From Kaistella treverensis (GTDB taxonomy: Bacteria; Bacteroidota; Bacteroidia; Flavobacteriales; Weeksellaceae), in assembly GCF_900114045.1 (NCBI RefSeq), contig NZ_FORQ01000002.1:519078-583077 (forward strand): a DNA stretch of 64,000 nucleotides. The letters run 5' to 3'. The notes below the pieces were generated by a model that was given only the letters and a program-made list of their open reading frames with translations, had not been told where the DNA came from and did not search any database. The translations under genes and the position numbers were made by a program. The stretch's first letter is position 1. Each line of letters opens with the position of its first letter. Of this stretch, positions 27,582 through 37,478 are shown piece after piece.

Positions 27582-29510
27582 ATGAGATACCTCCTGTTCT
27601 GCCTGCTTTTCTTTAGTTATGGAGTTCACGCTCAGACACTCAATAAAACCGATTCCAACAGGGTGACACCTGCCGATACTTTGGTTATTGATTCAGGTTT
27701 TAAAGACTCTCTGAAGATTTTTAAACCTACCATTTACGATTACACTTACCAAACACAGTTCTCCGAAAAAAAGATTTTCGACACCGTTTTTACAAAAGAT
27801 AAAACCTTTATTTTTTCACAATATAATAACCGCGATAATTTCGGCCGTATTCAGTTTGCAAACATCGGTTCAGGATTTCAGCAGTTGGTTTATGAGGTGA
27901 ATCCCGAGCAGAACCTTTCCTTGCTGCCGACCAACAAATCGTATTTTATTAAGGGAATAAACGACATCAGGTATTACGATGTAAAAACACCGACTACGGC
28001 TTTTATCTACCACAACGCAGTTCGCAATGGCGCCCAATTACAATCCACATATACCCAAAACATAGGTAAAAATTTCAATTTTGCGGTAGAATATATCGGT
28101 TTGCGCTCGCAGGGTTTATATCGAAATTCTTTAGCAGCAAATAATTCTACAGAGTTTTCCGGACATTATTTTTCTAAAAATAAAAAATACGAGGCTTTTG
28201 CCCATTTTATTCATCAAAACGTAAACAATGAAGAAAATGGCGGCATTGCAGATCTTGATTTATTTCTAAACGGAAACTCGGATTTTAATAACCGCGAAAA
28301 TTTAGAGGTCAATCTTTTAAATTCCACCTCGCGCTTTTCTTACCGGCGTTATTATTTCAGCCACGAATTCCGGCCTTTTGCCTCGGAAAAATTTCCGTTC
28401 AAAATCCGACACACCGTTTTCCACCAGGGAAATAAATATTATTTTAGCCAGTCTAGCCCCGAAAATTTCTATTTTACCGACGAATCAGAATTACTGGACT
28501 ATCCGACAAATTCTAAAAAATATTCAAAAAATTTAAGCAATACGGTCAGTATTTTATTCGATAAAGAAAATTTTAAACTGGACGCTGGTTTACGTTATCA
28601 GATGATAAAGCTCGGCATCGGTGATAAATTGCCACAAAATCTAAATATTCCAAGCGAACTTTCAGAAAACCGTCTTGGCGCTGTCGGGAATTTAAAAATC
28701 AACCTTTGGGACAAAGTTGCGCTGAATTCCAATCTTGAATTTTCAAGCGGAAATCAATTCGGGCCTTTTCTTCGTTCGCAAAATTTGCTGCGATTTGAGC
28801 CTTTTCCAGATTATTTCGTGAATGCTAAAGTGAATTTCCAAACCGCTTCACCGAGTTTTAACCTGCTTATCAATCCGTCGGTTTACCGGAAATTTAATTA
28901 CTATTTAGAAAATCCGAAAAATGAAACCATTACGGAAATTGGTGGAGACGTCAATTTAAAATGGTTCCAGAGCAAAGTTTTTGGTAATTTTTTCCGCATC
29001 GATAATTACACTTTTTTAAATTCTGAAGCCCAGCCGCAACAAAATTCCAGCTCGCTGAATATTTCTCAGCTCGGCGGCGAAGCTACTTTTTCTTACGGTA
29101 AATTTCACCTGAATCCGAAAGTTCTTTTCCAAAGCGCCTTAGGAAACAAAGATGTTTTGCCGATGCCCAATGTTGTAGCGCGCGCAAATTTGTTCTGGCA
29201 GTCGAAAGCTTTTAAAAATGCTGCAGAAATACAGACCGGAATTAAAGTATATTATTTCTCGAAATTTAATTCACGCGAATTTTTCCCGGTTGTAAACGAG
29301 TTTATTTTACCCGACGCAAACACTTATGCCATCGGCGGCCAACCAATCGCCGACGTTTATTTTAATTTAAAGGTGAAACGCATGTTTTTCTTCCTTGAAG
29401 CACAGCATGTGAACACCACGATCATGCAGAATAAATCGTTCACCGCGCCATATTATCCGCTCTACGATTTCCGCTTGAATATCGGCATCGTTTGGTATTT
29501 ATTCAGCTAA
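27582..29510 (+). CDS. putative outer-membrane porin (Porin_10-like)
   Basis: A 642-residue exported protein. I chose the ATG at 27582, which gives a clean signal peptide ending GVHAQ; the longer frame begins inside the susCD terminator. The mature chain is rich in alternating polar and aromatic residues and ends in a phenylalanine/serine terminus (WYLFS), as expected of a beta-barrel. It resembles the family annotated as putative porin in Flavobacteriia, which commonly precedes bshC as it does here. The substrate is unknown. No plug domain or TonB box is visible, so it should be a passive channel or a structural barrel. Confidence 0.8.
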   Translation: MRYLLFCLLFFSYGVHAQTLNKTDSNRVTPADTLVIDSGFKDSLKIFKPTIYDYTYQTQFSEKKIFDTVFTKDKTFIFSQYNNRDNFGRIQFANIGSGFQQLVYEVNPEQNLSLLPTNKSYFIKGINDIRYYDVKTPTTAFIYHNAVRNGAQLQSTYTQNIGKNFNFAVEYIGLRSQGLYRNSLAANNSTEFSGHYFSKNKKYEAFAHFIHQNVNNEENGGIADLDLFLNGNSDFNNRENLEVNLLNSTSRFSYRRYYFSHEFRPFASEKFPFKIRHTVFHQGNKYYFSQSSPENFYFTDESELLDYPTNSKKYSKNLSNTVSILFDKENFKLDAGLRYQMIKLGIGDKLPQNLNIPSELSENRLGAVGNLKINLWDKVALNSNLEFSSGNQFGPFLRSQNLLRFEPFPDYFVNAKVNFQTASPSFNLLINPSVYRKFNYYLENPKNETITEIGGDVNLKWFQSKVFGNFFRIDNYTFLNSEAQPQQNSSSLNISQLGGEATFSYGKFHLNPKVLFQSALGNKDVLPMPNVVARANLFWQSKAFKNAAEIQTGIKVYYFSKFNSREFFPVVNEFILPDANTYAIGGQPIADVYFNLKVKRMFFFLEAQHVNTTIMQNKSFTAPYYPLYDFRLNIGIVWYLFS

Positions 29511-29521
29511 AAAACGCTATT

Positions 29522-31108
29522 TTGAAGAAAGTTGCACACATTCCTTTTTTAGAAATTGACAGCATTCCGGTGCTTATCAAGGATTTTCTCACGCAAAAAA
29601 TTCCGGACTTTGAAGGCAAATTTTTTAATTTTGAAAATATTGGAAAGCAGATTGCTTTAAAAAGTGAAAATTTTCCGGCAAAAAACAGGCAAATTTTGTC
29701 TGATGTCTTTACAGTACAATATTCAGATTTTACCTTAACTGAAAAGCAACAGGAAAATTTAGGCCTTCTAGCAGCGAAAAATACGTTTACCGTTACCACT
29801 GGTCACCAACTTAACCTTTTTACTGGGCCTGCATTTTTCATTTATAAAATTTTACAGACCATAAAAACTGCCGAAGTTTTAAAAGCGAAATTTCCGGCTT
29901 CGAACTTTATTCCCATTTTCTGGATGGCGTCTGAAGATCATGATTTTGATGAAATCAACCATTTTAAAACCACCAAAAATTACTATGAAATTGGCGGAAA
30001 ATCTGGCGGCGCAGTGGGTAGAATTAAAATTGAAGACACTTTTTTCATTTCGCAGTTTGAGGAAGAATTTAAAGATTCCGTCTTTGGAACTGAGTTGATT
30101 TTATTGCTGAAAAAAGCCTACAAAAAAGGAAATACTTTAAGCGAAGCAACCAGAATTATCGTTCAGGAAATTTTTTCTGAATATGGTTTACTCGCGCTGG
30201 ACGGCGATAATGCCGATCTAAAATCTTTGATGAAACCGGTTTTCAAAGAAGAACTTGTGAAGCAGGATTTAAATAAAAATTCCGCCCAAATAGTGGCTTT
30301 TTTGTCAGAAAAATATGGCAAAGTTCAGGTGAATCCTCGCGACATTAATTTATTTTACCTTTCGGAAACCCGCGACAGAATCGCTTTCGAAAACGGAAAA
30401 TTTGAAATGGTTGACCAAAACCGCAGTTTTTCGGAAGAAGAAATTTTAAATGAACTTGAAAATCATCCGGAACGTTTCAGCCCGAATGCGTTGATGCGGC
30501 CGGTTTATCAGGAAACTGTGCTTCCAAATCTCGCGTACATTGGCGGAAATGCCGAAATTATGTACTGGCTGGAGCTTAAAGATTATTTTGCTGAAATTAG
30601 TTTGCCGTTTCCGGTTTTAATTCCGAGAAATTCCATGCTGATGCTGGAGGAAAAAACTTTAGCCAAAATCGAAAAATTTGGCCTTACAACGGCAGATTTT
30701 TTCAAAAATTTCGCCGTTGTAACCAAAAATATTTTGCTGAGCGGAAACGAGATTTTACCATTTTTGGAACAGCAGGAAGAAGTTTTAAAAAATCATTTTA
30801 ATGATTTAAAAAAACGCGCTGCACTTACCGAAAAAACTTTCGGAAACCTGGTTGAAGCGGAAGAAACGCGGCAGTTGAAATCTTTCGGCCGCATGAAAAA
30901 ACGGCTTTTAAGAGCCGAAAAAATCAAGCAGTCGGAGAAAATGGAAAGACTCGAAAACCTATTTTCAACTATTCATCCGGGAAACACCTGGCAGGAGCGG
31001 GTTTACAATTTTTCGGTCTTCTACGCGGATTTCGGGCGCGAATGGCTGAAGCTTAGTTACGATGAGATGGACGTTGAAAAGTCGGAATTAATAATTTTTA
31101 CTATTTAA
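29522..31108 (+). CDS. bshC: putative cysteine ligase BshC (bacillithiol biosynthesis)
   Basis: BshC is the last enzyme of bacillithiol synthesis, adding cysteine to glucosaminyl-malate in the cytoplasm. The chain of about 529 residues fits the family length. It contains TGHQLNLFTGPAFFIYKI near residue 96 and FWMASEDHDFDEINHF, both conserved in BshC, and a long coiled-coil region from about 410 to 480. The start is uncertain. TTG at 29522 gives the usual KKVA(x)I opening and sits 12 bp after the porin stop; another TTG at 29492 would overlap the porin gene. bshA and bshB are not in the window. Confidence 0.9.
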   Translation: MKKVAHIPFLEIDSIPVLIKDFLTQKIPDFEGKFFNFENIGKQIALKSENFPAKNRQILSDVFTVQYSDFTLTEKQQENLGLLAAKNTFTVTTGHQLNLFTGPAFFIYKILQTIKTAEVLKAKFPASNFIPIFWMASEDHDFDEINHFKTTKNYYEIGGKSGGAVGRIKIEDTFFISQFEEEFKDSVFGTELILLLKKAYKKGNTLSEATRIIVQEIFSEYGLLALDGDNADLKSLMKPVFKEELVKQDLNKNSAQIVAFLSEKYGKVQVNPRDINLFYLSETRDRIAFENGKFEMVDQNRSFSEEEILNELENHPERFSPNALMRPVYQETVLPNLAYIGGNAEIMYWLELKDYFAEISLPFPVLIPRNSMLMLEEKTLAKIEKFGLTTADFFKNFAVVTKNILLSGNEILPFLEQQEEVLKNHFNDLKKRAALTEKTFGNLVEAEETRQLKSFGRMKKRLLRAEKIKQSEKMERLENLFSTIHPGNTWQERVYNFSVFYADFGREWLKLSYDEMDVEKSELIIFTI

Positions 31109-31119
31109 TTTTAAAGCAG

Positions 31120-31127
31120 TATTTTTG
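31120..31127 (+). promoter_or_regulatory. -7-like element TATTTTTG before the LysM gene
   Basis: TATTTTTG matches TAnnTTTG and lies 19 bp before the ATG at 31146. No -33 box is evident. The longer reading frame's TTG at 31125 lies inside this element, which favours the ATG. Confidence 0.35.
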
Positions 31128-31145
31128 TACATATTTATCTTGAAG

Positions 31146-33071
31146 ATGATCAAAAAGTTTTTTCTATTAGCCGGCCTCACGGTATTTACGTCGCTTTCTG
31201 CGCAAAAAACGCATACCGTAATAAAGGGCGACACTCCTTATAATATTGCGAAGCGATACGGCATGACCGTGGACGATCTGGTGAAACTGAACCCTTTAGC
31301 TAAAGACGGTAAAGTTTCCATCGGCGATGTTTTGGTGATTTCAAAATCGTCGGTAAAAGCGGATACAAAAGCGGTTTCTTCATCCGATAAATTAGGTAAA
31401 ATTGTGCTTAAACCTAAGCAAACGATTTACGGAATTACGAAGCAATACCAAATTTCCGAAGCTGATTTAAGAAAACTAAATCCGGAACTTGATTCTCACA
31501 TGAAAATTGGTGATGAAGTGACTTTACCGTTGGCTTCCATCCAAAAATTTGGCGATTCTACGCCAGTTCAAGTTGTTGCTGAAACGGAAAAAAAGACCGC
31601 TGAAGCACCGAAAAATGATGTTGTCGTAGCTGAAAGTACCCAAACTTCAGTTGCTGAAAATAACGATGGAAATTCGTACACCATTCAGCCGAAAGACAAT
31701 TATTATAAAATTACGCGCAAATTTAATCTGACCCAAAAGGAACTTTTTGCACTGAATCCTGGTTTGGAACAGAAAGGTTTACAGCCCGGCGACGTGATTT
31801 CCATTCAAAATAAAAATTCAGAAAAAACAGCCGTAAAGCAGGAAATTTCTACAGAAACTACAACTACCGATACAACTACAAATACCACAGTTGCCGATGA
31901 TTACGTGACTTACATAGTGCAACAGGGCGATACGGTTTTCGGACTTTTAAACAGATTTGGTGTTACACTCGACGATTTAATCCGTCTGAATCCGAATTTA
32001 AGCCAAGGCTTAAAAGTAGGAATGGTTTTGAAAATCAAAAAATTGGATGACGTTTACGTGAAAAAATCCGGCGACGTGTTGAATGTTGTTTTGATGCTCC
32101 CTTTCGGATTTGATACCAACGATTCCAAATACAGAAATCTATCGCTTGATTTCCTTGCGGGAGCAAAACTCGCGATTGAACGCAACGCAAAAAGCGGAAA
32201 AAAACTCGACATTAAAGTAATTGATGCCGGAAACGAGAAAAGTTTTAAAAACTCTTTAACGCAAATCAACCAATCGAACACCGATTTAATTATCGGGCCG
32301 TTCTTTAAATCCAGCGTTCTGGAAGCTTTAGATTATGTAAAAGCGCAAAAAATTCCGGTTGTAGCGCCGTTTGCAAATTCTGATGATCTTTTGGTTCACA
32401 ATAATTTAATCATCATTGAGACCAATGAAACCGTGTACGTAGACCGCTTGGTAAAAGAGGTGAAAGATGCGTATTCTGACCAGAAAATTTATATTGTGGC
32501 GGACGCTGACCAGTCTTTAGCGAAATACATGCGCGCAAACCTGGAAAAAACGCTGAAAAATCCAAATATCACAGTGGTGAAGTCCTCTGCAGACATTCAG
32601 CCAGACAAAAATATGATGACGGGACAAGCTGCTCCGGTAATCGCAATTTTGCTGAATAAAGATGAAGCTGCCGGCGACACTTTTGCCAACCGTTTGATGG
32701 AAATTTCGAAAGAAGTGTCCGGCATCAAAGCTTTCAGTATGTACTATTCGCCGCTGTTTGAGAAAAATGTAGATGAACTCAGCCAAAGCAGTCTGGTTTA
32801 TTTGATGGACCGAAAAATTGATACGGAAGGCGATTTTGAAAAAGAAATTTTAGCTGCTTATAAGGCAAAATACTGTAAAACACCGTCAAAATATGCCGTT
32901 ATCGGTTTTGATGTGGTGAACGATATGCTGAGCCGCGAAAACAAAAAAGGTGAAATTTTCAAGCAAATGAATAAAGTGCAGACACAACTCGCGACCAAAT
33001 TTGAGTTTGAAAAAACCAAATCCGGTGCTTACGTTAACAAAGGTTACCGCGTAGTTCGCTTAATTCCATAA
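31146..33071 (+). CDS. exported protein with four LysM domains and a periplasmic-binding-like domain
   Basis: A 641-residue protein starting at ATG 31146, with a signal peptide ending SLSAQ. Four LysM modules (peptidoglycan-binding, about 44 residues each) follow in order, opening with HTVIKGDT, VLKPKQT, YTIQPKDN and YIVQQGDT. They are separated by T/K-rich linkers and end near residue 305. The rest (about 315-641) resembles a type I periplasmic-binding fold, with VVLMLPFGFD and LIIGPFFKSSVLEAL, as in ABC ligand-binding proteins and LpoA. The architecture suggests a cell-wall-anchored sensor or a regulator of wall synthesis. It lies between bshC and fabD. The exact role is unknown. Confidence 0.85.
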   Translation: MIKKFFLLAGLTVFTSLSAQKTHTVIKGDTPYNIAKRYGMTVDDLVKLNPLAKDGKVSIGDVLVISKSSVKADTKAVSSSDKLGKIVLKPKQTIYGITKQYQISEADLRKLNPELDSHMKIGDEVTLPLASIQKFGDSTPVQVVAETEKKTAEAPKNDVVVAESTQTSVAENNDGNSYTIQPKDNYYKITRKFNLTQKELFALNPGLEQKGLQPGDVISIQNKNSEKTAVKQEISTETTTTDTTTNTTVADDYVTYIVQQGDTVFGLLNRFGVTLDDLIRLNPNLSQGLKVGMVLKIKKLDDVYVKKSGDVLNVVLMLPFGFDTNDSKYRNLSLDFLAGAKLAIERNAKSGKKLDIKVIDAGNEKSFKNSLTQINQSNTDLIIGPFFKSSVLEALDYVKAQKIPVVAPFANSDDLLVHNNLIIIETNETVYVDRLVKEVKDAYSDQKIYIVADADQSLAKYMRANLEKTLKNPNITVVKSSADIQPDKNMMTGQAAPVIAILLNKDEAAGDTFANRLMEISKEVSGIKAFSMYYSPLFEKNVDELSQSSLVYLMDRKIDTEGDFEKEILAAYKAKYCKTPSKYAVIGFDVVNDMLSRENKKGEIFKQMNKVQTQLATKFEFEKTKSGAYVNKGYRVVRLIP

Positions 33072-33125
33072 AGAAATTAAAAATTTAAATTAGAAGCATT
33101 TTCTAATCGATCTGTAAAAAAATAT

Positions 33126-34001
33126 ATGAAAGCACTTGTATTTCCTGGGCAAGGTTCACAATATGTCGGTATGGGAACGGAATTATACAATTCCCGTAAA
33201 GACATCAAAGATTTGATGGACTCTGCCAATGATATTTTGGGATTTGATATTCTCTCGGCGATGTTCCGCGGAACAGAGGAGGATTTGAAAAAAACCGAAG
33301 TTACCCAGCCCGCTATTTTTATTTATTCCGTCGCAGCTTTGAAGGCCGTAAACGGAACTTCACCAAGTATGGTTGCGGGCCATTCTTTAGGAGAATTTTC
33401 TGCTTTGGTGGCAAACGGAGTTTTAAGTTTTGAAGATGGTTTAAAACTGGTTTCCACACGGGCAAAAGCCATGCAGGAAGCCTGTGACGCCAACCCAAGT
33501 TCGATGGCGGCAATTCTAGGTTTAGCGGACGAAATCGTGGAAAAAATCTGTGAAGAAACACCCGGAATTGTTGTTCCGGCAAACTATAACTGTCCGGGTC
33601 AACTCGTAATTTCCGGTGAAACAGCAGCGGTGGAGCTTGCTTGCCAAAATTTAAAAAACGCCGGTGCTAAACGCGCTTTGTTGCTACCGGTAAACGGCGC
33701 TTTTCATTCACCATTAATGTTGCCGGCGCAGGAAAAGCTAGCGGAAGCTATTAACAATATTAAATTCTACAAACCAACCATGGATGTTTACCAAAACATT
33801 ACAACCGTGGCGGTTGAAGATCCGGAAGAAATTAAGAAAAATCTTATCGCGCAGCTTACCGGTCCTGTCAGATGGACGCAATCTGTGCAAAATATGATCA
33901 AAAAAGGAGCGACTTCTTTTGTGGAAGTTGGTCCCGGAAAAACGCTTCAGGGTTTGATTAAAAAAATAAACAGCGACGTTACTGTTTCATCTGCAATTTA
34001 A
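33126..34001 (+). CDS. fabD: malonyl-CoA:ACP transacylase
   Basis: FabD loads malonyl groups from CoA onto acyl carrier protein for fatty-acid synthesis in the cytoplasm. The 291-residue protein has the FPGQGSQYVGMG opening, the catalytic serine S87 in GHSLGE and the catalytic histidine H194 in GAFHSPLM, plus the VEVGPGKTLQGL closing motif. All expected residues are present and the length is normal. The GHMP kinase gene follows after only 6 bp and is probably co-transcribed, although the functional link between the two is unclear. Confidence 0.97.
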   Translation: MKALVFPGQGSQYVGMGTELYNSRKDIKDLMDSANDILGFDILSAMFRGTEEDLKKTEVTQPAIFIYSVAALKAVNGTSPSMVAGHSLGEFSALVANGVLSFEDGLKLVSTRAKAMQEACDANPSSMAAILGLADEIVEKICEETPGIVVPANYNCPGQLVISGETAAVELACQNLKNAGAKRALLLPVNGAFHSPLMLPAQEKLAEAINNIKFYKPTMDVYQNITTVAVEDPEEIKKNLIAQLTGPVRWTQSVQNMIKKGATSFVEVGPGKTLQGLIKKINSDVTVSSAI

Positions 34002-34007
34002 ACCAAA

Positions 34008-34925
34008 ATGAGTACGATTTTTTCACCTGGAAAATTACTGCTCACCTCCGAATATGTCGTTCTCGACGGCGCTTTAGCTCTTGCTCTTCCCACGAAATGG
34101 GGGCAGGAGTTTTTTGTTGAAGAAATTCCCGACGGAAATTCAATGATTTACTGGACGGCGCTGCACCAGGTACAACCGTGGTTAGATGCTGAAATCGATT
34201 ATAAAAATTTGGCGCTAAAAAGCACAAATTTACCGGAAGCAGCAGAATTTGTCCTGAAAATAATTGCAGAAATTAAACGGCTTTCTGTCACTTTTTTCAA
34301 TTCTGATTTATCTTTCAAAATCACTACCAACCTGCAGTTTCCACCGGATTTCGGTTTGGGAAGCAGTTCTACTTTGATGAATAATCTGGCGCGATGGAGC
34401 GGCGTTGATGCATATGAACTGAATGAAAACTGTTTGGGTGGAAGCGGTTACGACATTGCGGTGGCGCAGGAAAAATCTGCAATAATTTACCGAAATAAGC
34501 CGGAAAAATTTGTTCAGAAAATTAATTTCGATCCCGCATTTAAAAATGAACTGATTTTTGTCCACCTCAATAAAAAACAGGACAGCCGCGAAGGCATTTC
34601 GCTATACCGCAGCAAAGAAAAATTACCTGCTATAATCGATGATTTTTCCGAAATTACAAACCGTGTTTTAGAGGCAAAAACGCTTGACGAATTTTCAGCC
34701 TTAATGATTTTACACGAGGAAAAATTGGGCAAATTTCTCGAACTTCAAACCGTAAAGAAAAGACATTTCCCGGACTGTCCGGTATTTTTGAAAAGTCTGG
34801 GCGCCTGGGGCGGCGATTTTGTGCTGAGCCAAGAATTCCCGGGTTATGAGGCATATTTTCGCGAAAAGGGTTTTTCTACCATTTTCAATTTTAAAAATTT
34901 AATTGCGCAAAACGCACATAATTAG
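34008..34925 (+). CDS. GYDIA-type GHMP family kinase
   Basis: A 305-residue small-molecule kinase of the GHMP superfamily (galactokinase, homoserine, mevalonate and phosphomevalonate kinases). It has the N-terminal PGKLLLTSEYVVLDGA motif, the ATP-binding FGLGSSS loop (114-120) and GSGYDIAVAQ (145-154), which marks the Bacteroidota-restricted GYDIA subfamily. The substrate is not established as far as I know; a mevalonate-like acid is a guess from the opening motif. It starts 6 bp after fabD. The canonical PxxxGLGSSAA motif is changed to end in SST. Confidence 0.85.
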   Translation: MSTIFSPGKLLLTSEYVVLDGALALALPTKWGQEFFVEEIPDGNSMIYWTALHQVQPWLDAEIDYKNLALKSTNLPEAAEFVLKIIAEIKRLSVTFFNSDLSFKITTNLQFPPDFGLGSSSTLMNNLARWSGVDAYELNENCLGGSGYDIAVAQEKSAIIYRNKPEKFVQKINFDPAFKNELIFVHLNKKQDSREGISLYRSKEKLPAIIDDFSEITNRVLEAKTLDEFSALMILHEEKLGKFLELQTVKKRHFPDCPVFLKSLGAWGGDFVLSQEFPGYEAYFREKGFSTIFNFKNLIAQNAHN

Positions 34926-34996
34926 CTGATTAAACTTAATTTGGAGTTTCTGATGAATATCAGTATTTTTAGAACTTCTTACTTAACATTAATCAT

Positions 34997-35004
34997 TAAA
35001 TTTG
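34997..35004 (+). promoter_or_regulatory. -7 element TAAATTTG before pckA
   Basis: TAAATTTG matches TAnnTTTG and lies 31 bp before the pckA ATG. The upstream -33 region is T-rich but has no clear TTG. Confidence 0.5.
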
Positions 35005-35035
35005 TGTTTTACCCAAAACTGATATAAAAAGTAAA

Positions 35036-36640
35036 ATGAAGAACAACAAAATTACCGAACAACTGCAAAACTTAGGGCTTTCTGGCTACGAAGAAATTTC
35101 CTATAATCCTTCTTTTGAAGAATTGTTTACCGAAGAATTATCACCTAAAAATAAAGGTTTTGAAAAAGGCGCTCTCACTGAATCTGGTGCTATTGCCGTA
35201 AAAACCGGGATTTTTACCGGCCGTTCGCCGAAAGACCGTTTCATTGTAAAAGATGACATCAGCAAAGATACAATTCACTGGGATGGTAAAGTAAATTTGC
35301 CAACCACGCCAGAAGTTTTCCAAAGTTGTAAGGAATTGGTTTTAAGCCAGTTGTCTTCATCAAAAAAAATTTATGTGGTTGATGCTTTTTGTGGCACCAA
35401 CCCGGACACGCGCTTGAAAGTCCGTTTCATTATGGAAGTTGCGTGGCAGGCACATTTCGTGACCAATATGTTCATCCGTCCTTCTACTTATGAATTGGAA
35501 AATTTTGGTGAACCGGATTTCGTAGTGATCAATGGTTCCAAAGCCACCAACCCGAACTGGAAAGAGCAGGGTTTAAATTCTGAAAATTTCGTAATGTTCA
35601 ACCTTACTGAAAAAATGCAGATTATCGGTGGAACATGGTACGGTGGTGAAATGAAGAAAGGAATGTTCGCGATGATGAATTATTACCTTCCGTTAAATGG
35701 TATGGCTTCAATGCACTGTTCTGCAAACGTAGGTGAAGACGGTGATGTTGCTTTATTCTTCGGCTTGTCCGGAACAGGAAAAACTACACTTTCTGCTGAT
35801 CCGAAAAGATATCTGATCGGTGATGACGAACATGGTTGGGATGATAACGGAGTTTTCAATTTCGAAGGTGGATGTTATGCGAAAGTAATTGATCTTTCAG
35901 AAGAAAAAGAACCGGATATTTTTAAAGCAATCCGAAGAGATTCATTGCTGGAAAATGTGGTGGTTAATGAATACGGCGAAGCAGATTACAAAGACAATTC
36001 AATTACAGAAAATACGCGCGTTTCCTATCCGATTTATCATATCAGCAAAATTGTTTTGCCCTCAAAAGCCGGACATGCGAAAAAGATCGTTTACTTATCC
36101 GCGGACGCCTTCGGTGTTTTGCCACCGGTTTCAGTGTTGAATGACGATCAGGCGCAATACCACTTCCTTTGTGGTTATACTTCAAAATTAGCCGGAACGG
36201 AAAGAGGAATTACAGAACCTCAACCTTCATTTTCGCCAGCATTTGGTGAAGCGTTCTTAACGTTACACCCAACAATGTATTCGAAAACATTGATCGGAAA
36301 AATGAAAGAGCACGGAGCGAAAGCTTATTTGGTAAATACCGGATGGAACGGTACCGGAAAAAGAATTTCACTGAAGGATACACGTGCAATTATTGACGCG
36401 ATTATTGATGGTTCCATCGATTCAGCAGAAAAAACCATGATTCCGATTATGAATCTGGAAATTCCTACAGCGTTACCAAATGTTTCTGAAGGAATTCTTG
36501 ATCCGCGTTCAACCTACGCCAGCGCTGCTGAATGGGAAGAAAAAGCAAAAGATTTAGCTGCGAGATACATCAAAAATTTCGAGCAGTATTGCGATAATGA
36601 AGAAGGCAGAAAATTAGTTGCTGCCGGTCCGCAGTTATAA
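35036..36640 (+). CDS. pckA: phosphoenolpyruvate carboxykinase (ATP)
   Basis: It converts oxaloacetate and ATP to PEP, CO2 and ADP, the entry step of gluconeogenesis. The 534-residue protein has the substrate-binding GRSPKDRF (62-69), the P-loop GLSGTGKT (243-250) typical of ATP-dependent PCKs, and a GDDEHGWDD metal-binding segment shortly after. Length and motifs are normal. It is transcribed alone from a -7-type promoter and ends in a clear terminator. Confidence 0.97.
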   Translation: MKNNKITEQLQNLGLSGYEEISYNPSFEELFTEELSPKNKGFEKGALTESGAIAVKTGIFTGRSPKDRFIVKDDISKDTIHWDGKVNLPTTPEVFQSCKELVLSQLSSSKKIYVVDAFCGTNPDTRLKVRFIMEVAWQAHFVTNMFIRPSTYELENFGEPDFVVINGSKATNPNWKEQGLNSENFVMFNLTEKMQIIGGTWYGGEMKKGMFAMMNYYLPLNGMASMHCSANVGEDGDVALFFGLSGTGKTTLSADPKRYLIGDDEHGWDDNGVFNFEGGCYAKVIDLSEEKEPDIFKAIRRDSLLENVVVNEYGEADYKDNSITENTRVSYPIYHISKIVLPSKAGHAKKIVYLSADAFGVLPPVSVLNDDQAQYHFLCGYTSKLAGTERGITEPQPSFSPAFGEAFLTLHPTMYSKTLIGKMKEHGAKAYLVNTGWNGTGKRISLKDTRAIIDAIIDGSIDSAEKTMIPIMNLEIPTALPNVSEGILDPRSTYASAAEWEEKAKDLAARYIKNFEQYCDNEEGRKLVAAGPQL

Positions 36641-36660
36641 CATTCCGATTTAAAATAAAA

Positions 36661-36687
36661 ATTCCCCGCTATTCGGGGATTTTTTTT
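36661..36687 (+). terminator. terminator of pckA
   Basis: A 6-bp GC-rich stem, TCCCCG (36663-36668) with CGGGGA (36674-36679), is followed by eight T residues, 20 bp after the stop codon. Confidence 0.88.
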
Positions 36688-36753
36688 GGTTTTGTATTTA
36701 AGGGGAAATCACTTCTCAGATTTTTGCTATTCTCAGTGTTGCGTTTAATTTTA

Positions 36754-36761
36754 TAAATTTG
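36754..36761 (+). promoter_or_regulatory. -7 element TAAATTTG before the membrane protein gene
   Basis: TAAATTTG matches TAnnTTTG. The TTG at 36759, which would be an alternative start of the next gene, lies inside it, so translation more likely begins at the ATG at 36825. Confidence 0.5.
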
Positions 36762-36824
36762 AGCAGCAATACTTTTCAAAATCTTTACGAAAAGTGCTTT
36801 TTAACAAACTCTAAAATCTACAAA

Positions 36825-37418
36825 ATGTGGTGGCAATATATTCTGGTTTTCCTGGGAGCTTTATTGTTTGATATTGTGCCATTTCCCTTTCCACCGGCTT
36901 TTACGGTGATGGTTTTTCTTCAGATTTTATATGACCTTGATGTTTGGACGGTGATTTTCGTAGGTGTTGCGGGTTCGGTTCTGGGCCGATATATTCTGCT
37001 TCTTTATGCGCCACTGATTTCAAACAGATTTTTGAAGGCGGCAAAAAATGAAGATATCCAGTTTTTAGGGGAGAAAATGAACGAAAATAAATGGGTAGGT
37101 CAACTCTTTGTACTTGCTTATTCGTTGTTACCACTTCCGACAACGCCTTTATTTTTGGGCGCCGGAATCTCCAAAATAAAACCTATTTACATCATTCCCG
37201 CTTTTCTCATCGGGAAGTTTACGAGTGACAGCGTTGCGCTGCATCTCGGGAATTATGCTTCGGAAAATTGGCGTTTGGTCATTGACTCAACATTTTCCTG
37301 GGAATCTTTCGCCAGCTTGTTCTTAAGCTTAACGCTTTTGTTTTTTCTGCTTTTTATCGATTGGCGCACTTTAATTCAGAAAAAGAAATTTTTACTGAAT
37401 TTTAAAATCTGGAAATAA
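36825..37418 (+). CDS. small multi-pass membrane protein (VTT/DedA-like, tentative)
   Basis: A 197-residue protein with four or five hydrophobic segments. Segment 1 is WWQYILVFLGALLFD. Another has a GSVLGRYI motif, and the PLPTTPLFLGAGISKI stretch resembles the re-entrant loop of SNARE-associated/DedA-type transporters. The resemblance is weak and I do not assign a substrate. I chose the ATG at 36825 because the upstream TTG overlaps a promoter-like box. It stands alone, between the pckA terminator and the tmRNA terminator on the opposite strand. Confidence 0.65.
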   Translation: MWWQYILVFLGALLFDIVPFPFPPAFTVMVFLQILYDLDVWTVIFVGVAGSVLGRYILLLYAPLISNRFLKAAKNEDIQFLGEKMNENKWVGQLFVLAYSLLPLPTTPLFLGAGISKIKPIYIIPAFLIGKFTSDSVALHLGNYASENWRLVIDSTFSWESFASLFLSLTLLFFLLFIDWRTLIQKKKFLLNFKIWK

Positions 37419-37432
37419 TATCAAAATCGGGC

Positions 37433-37468
37433 AAAAAAAATAACCGCCTGTAAAACAAGCGGCTATTT
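37433..37468 (-). terminator. terminator of tmRNA
   Basis: On the minus strand AATAGCCGC pairs with GCGGTTATT, with one G-T wobble, and eight T residues follow. It lies 11 nt past the 3' end of the mature tmRNA. Confidence 0.85.
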
Positions 37469-37478
37469 AAAATATCTG

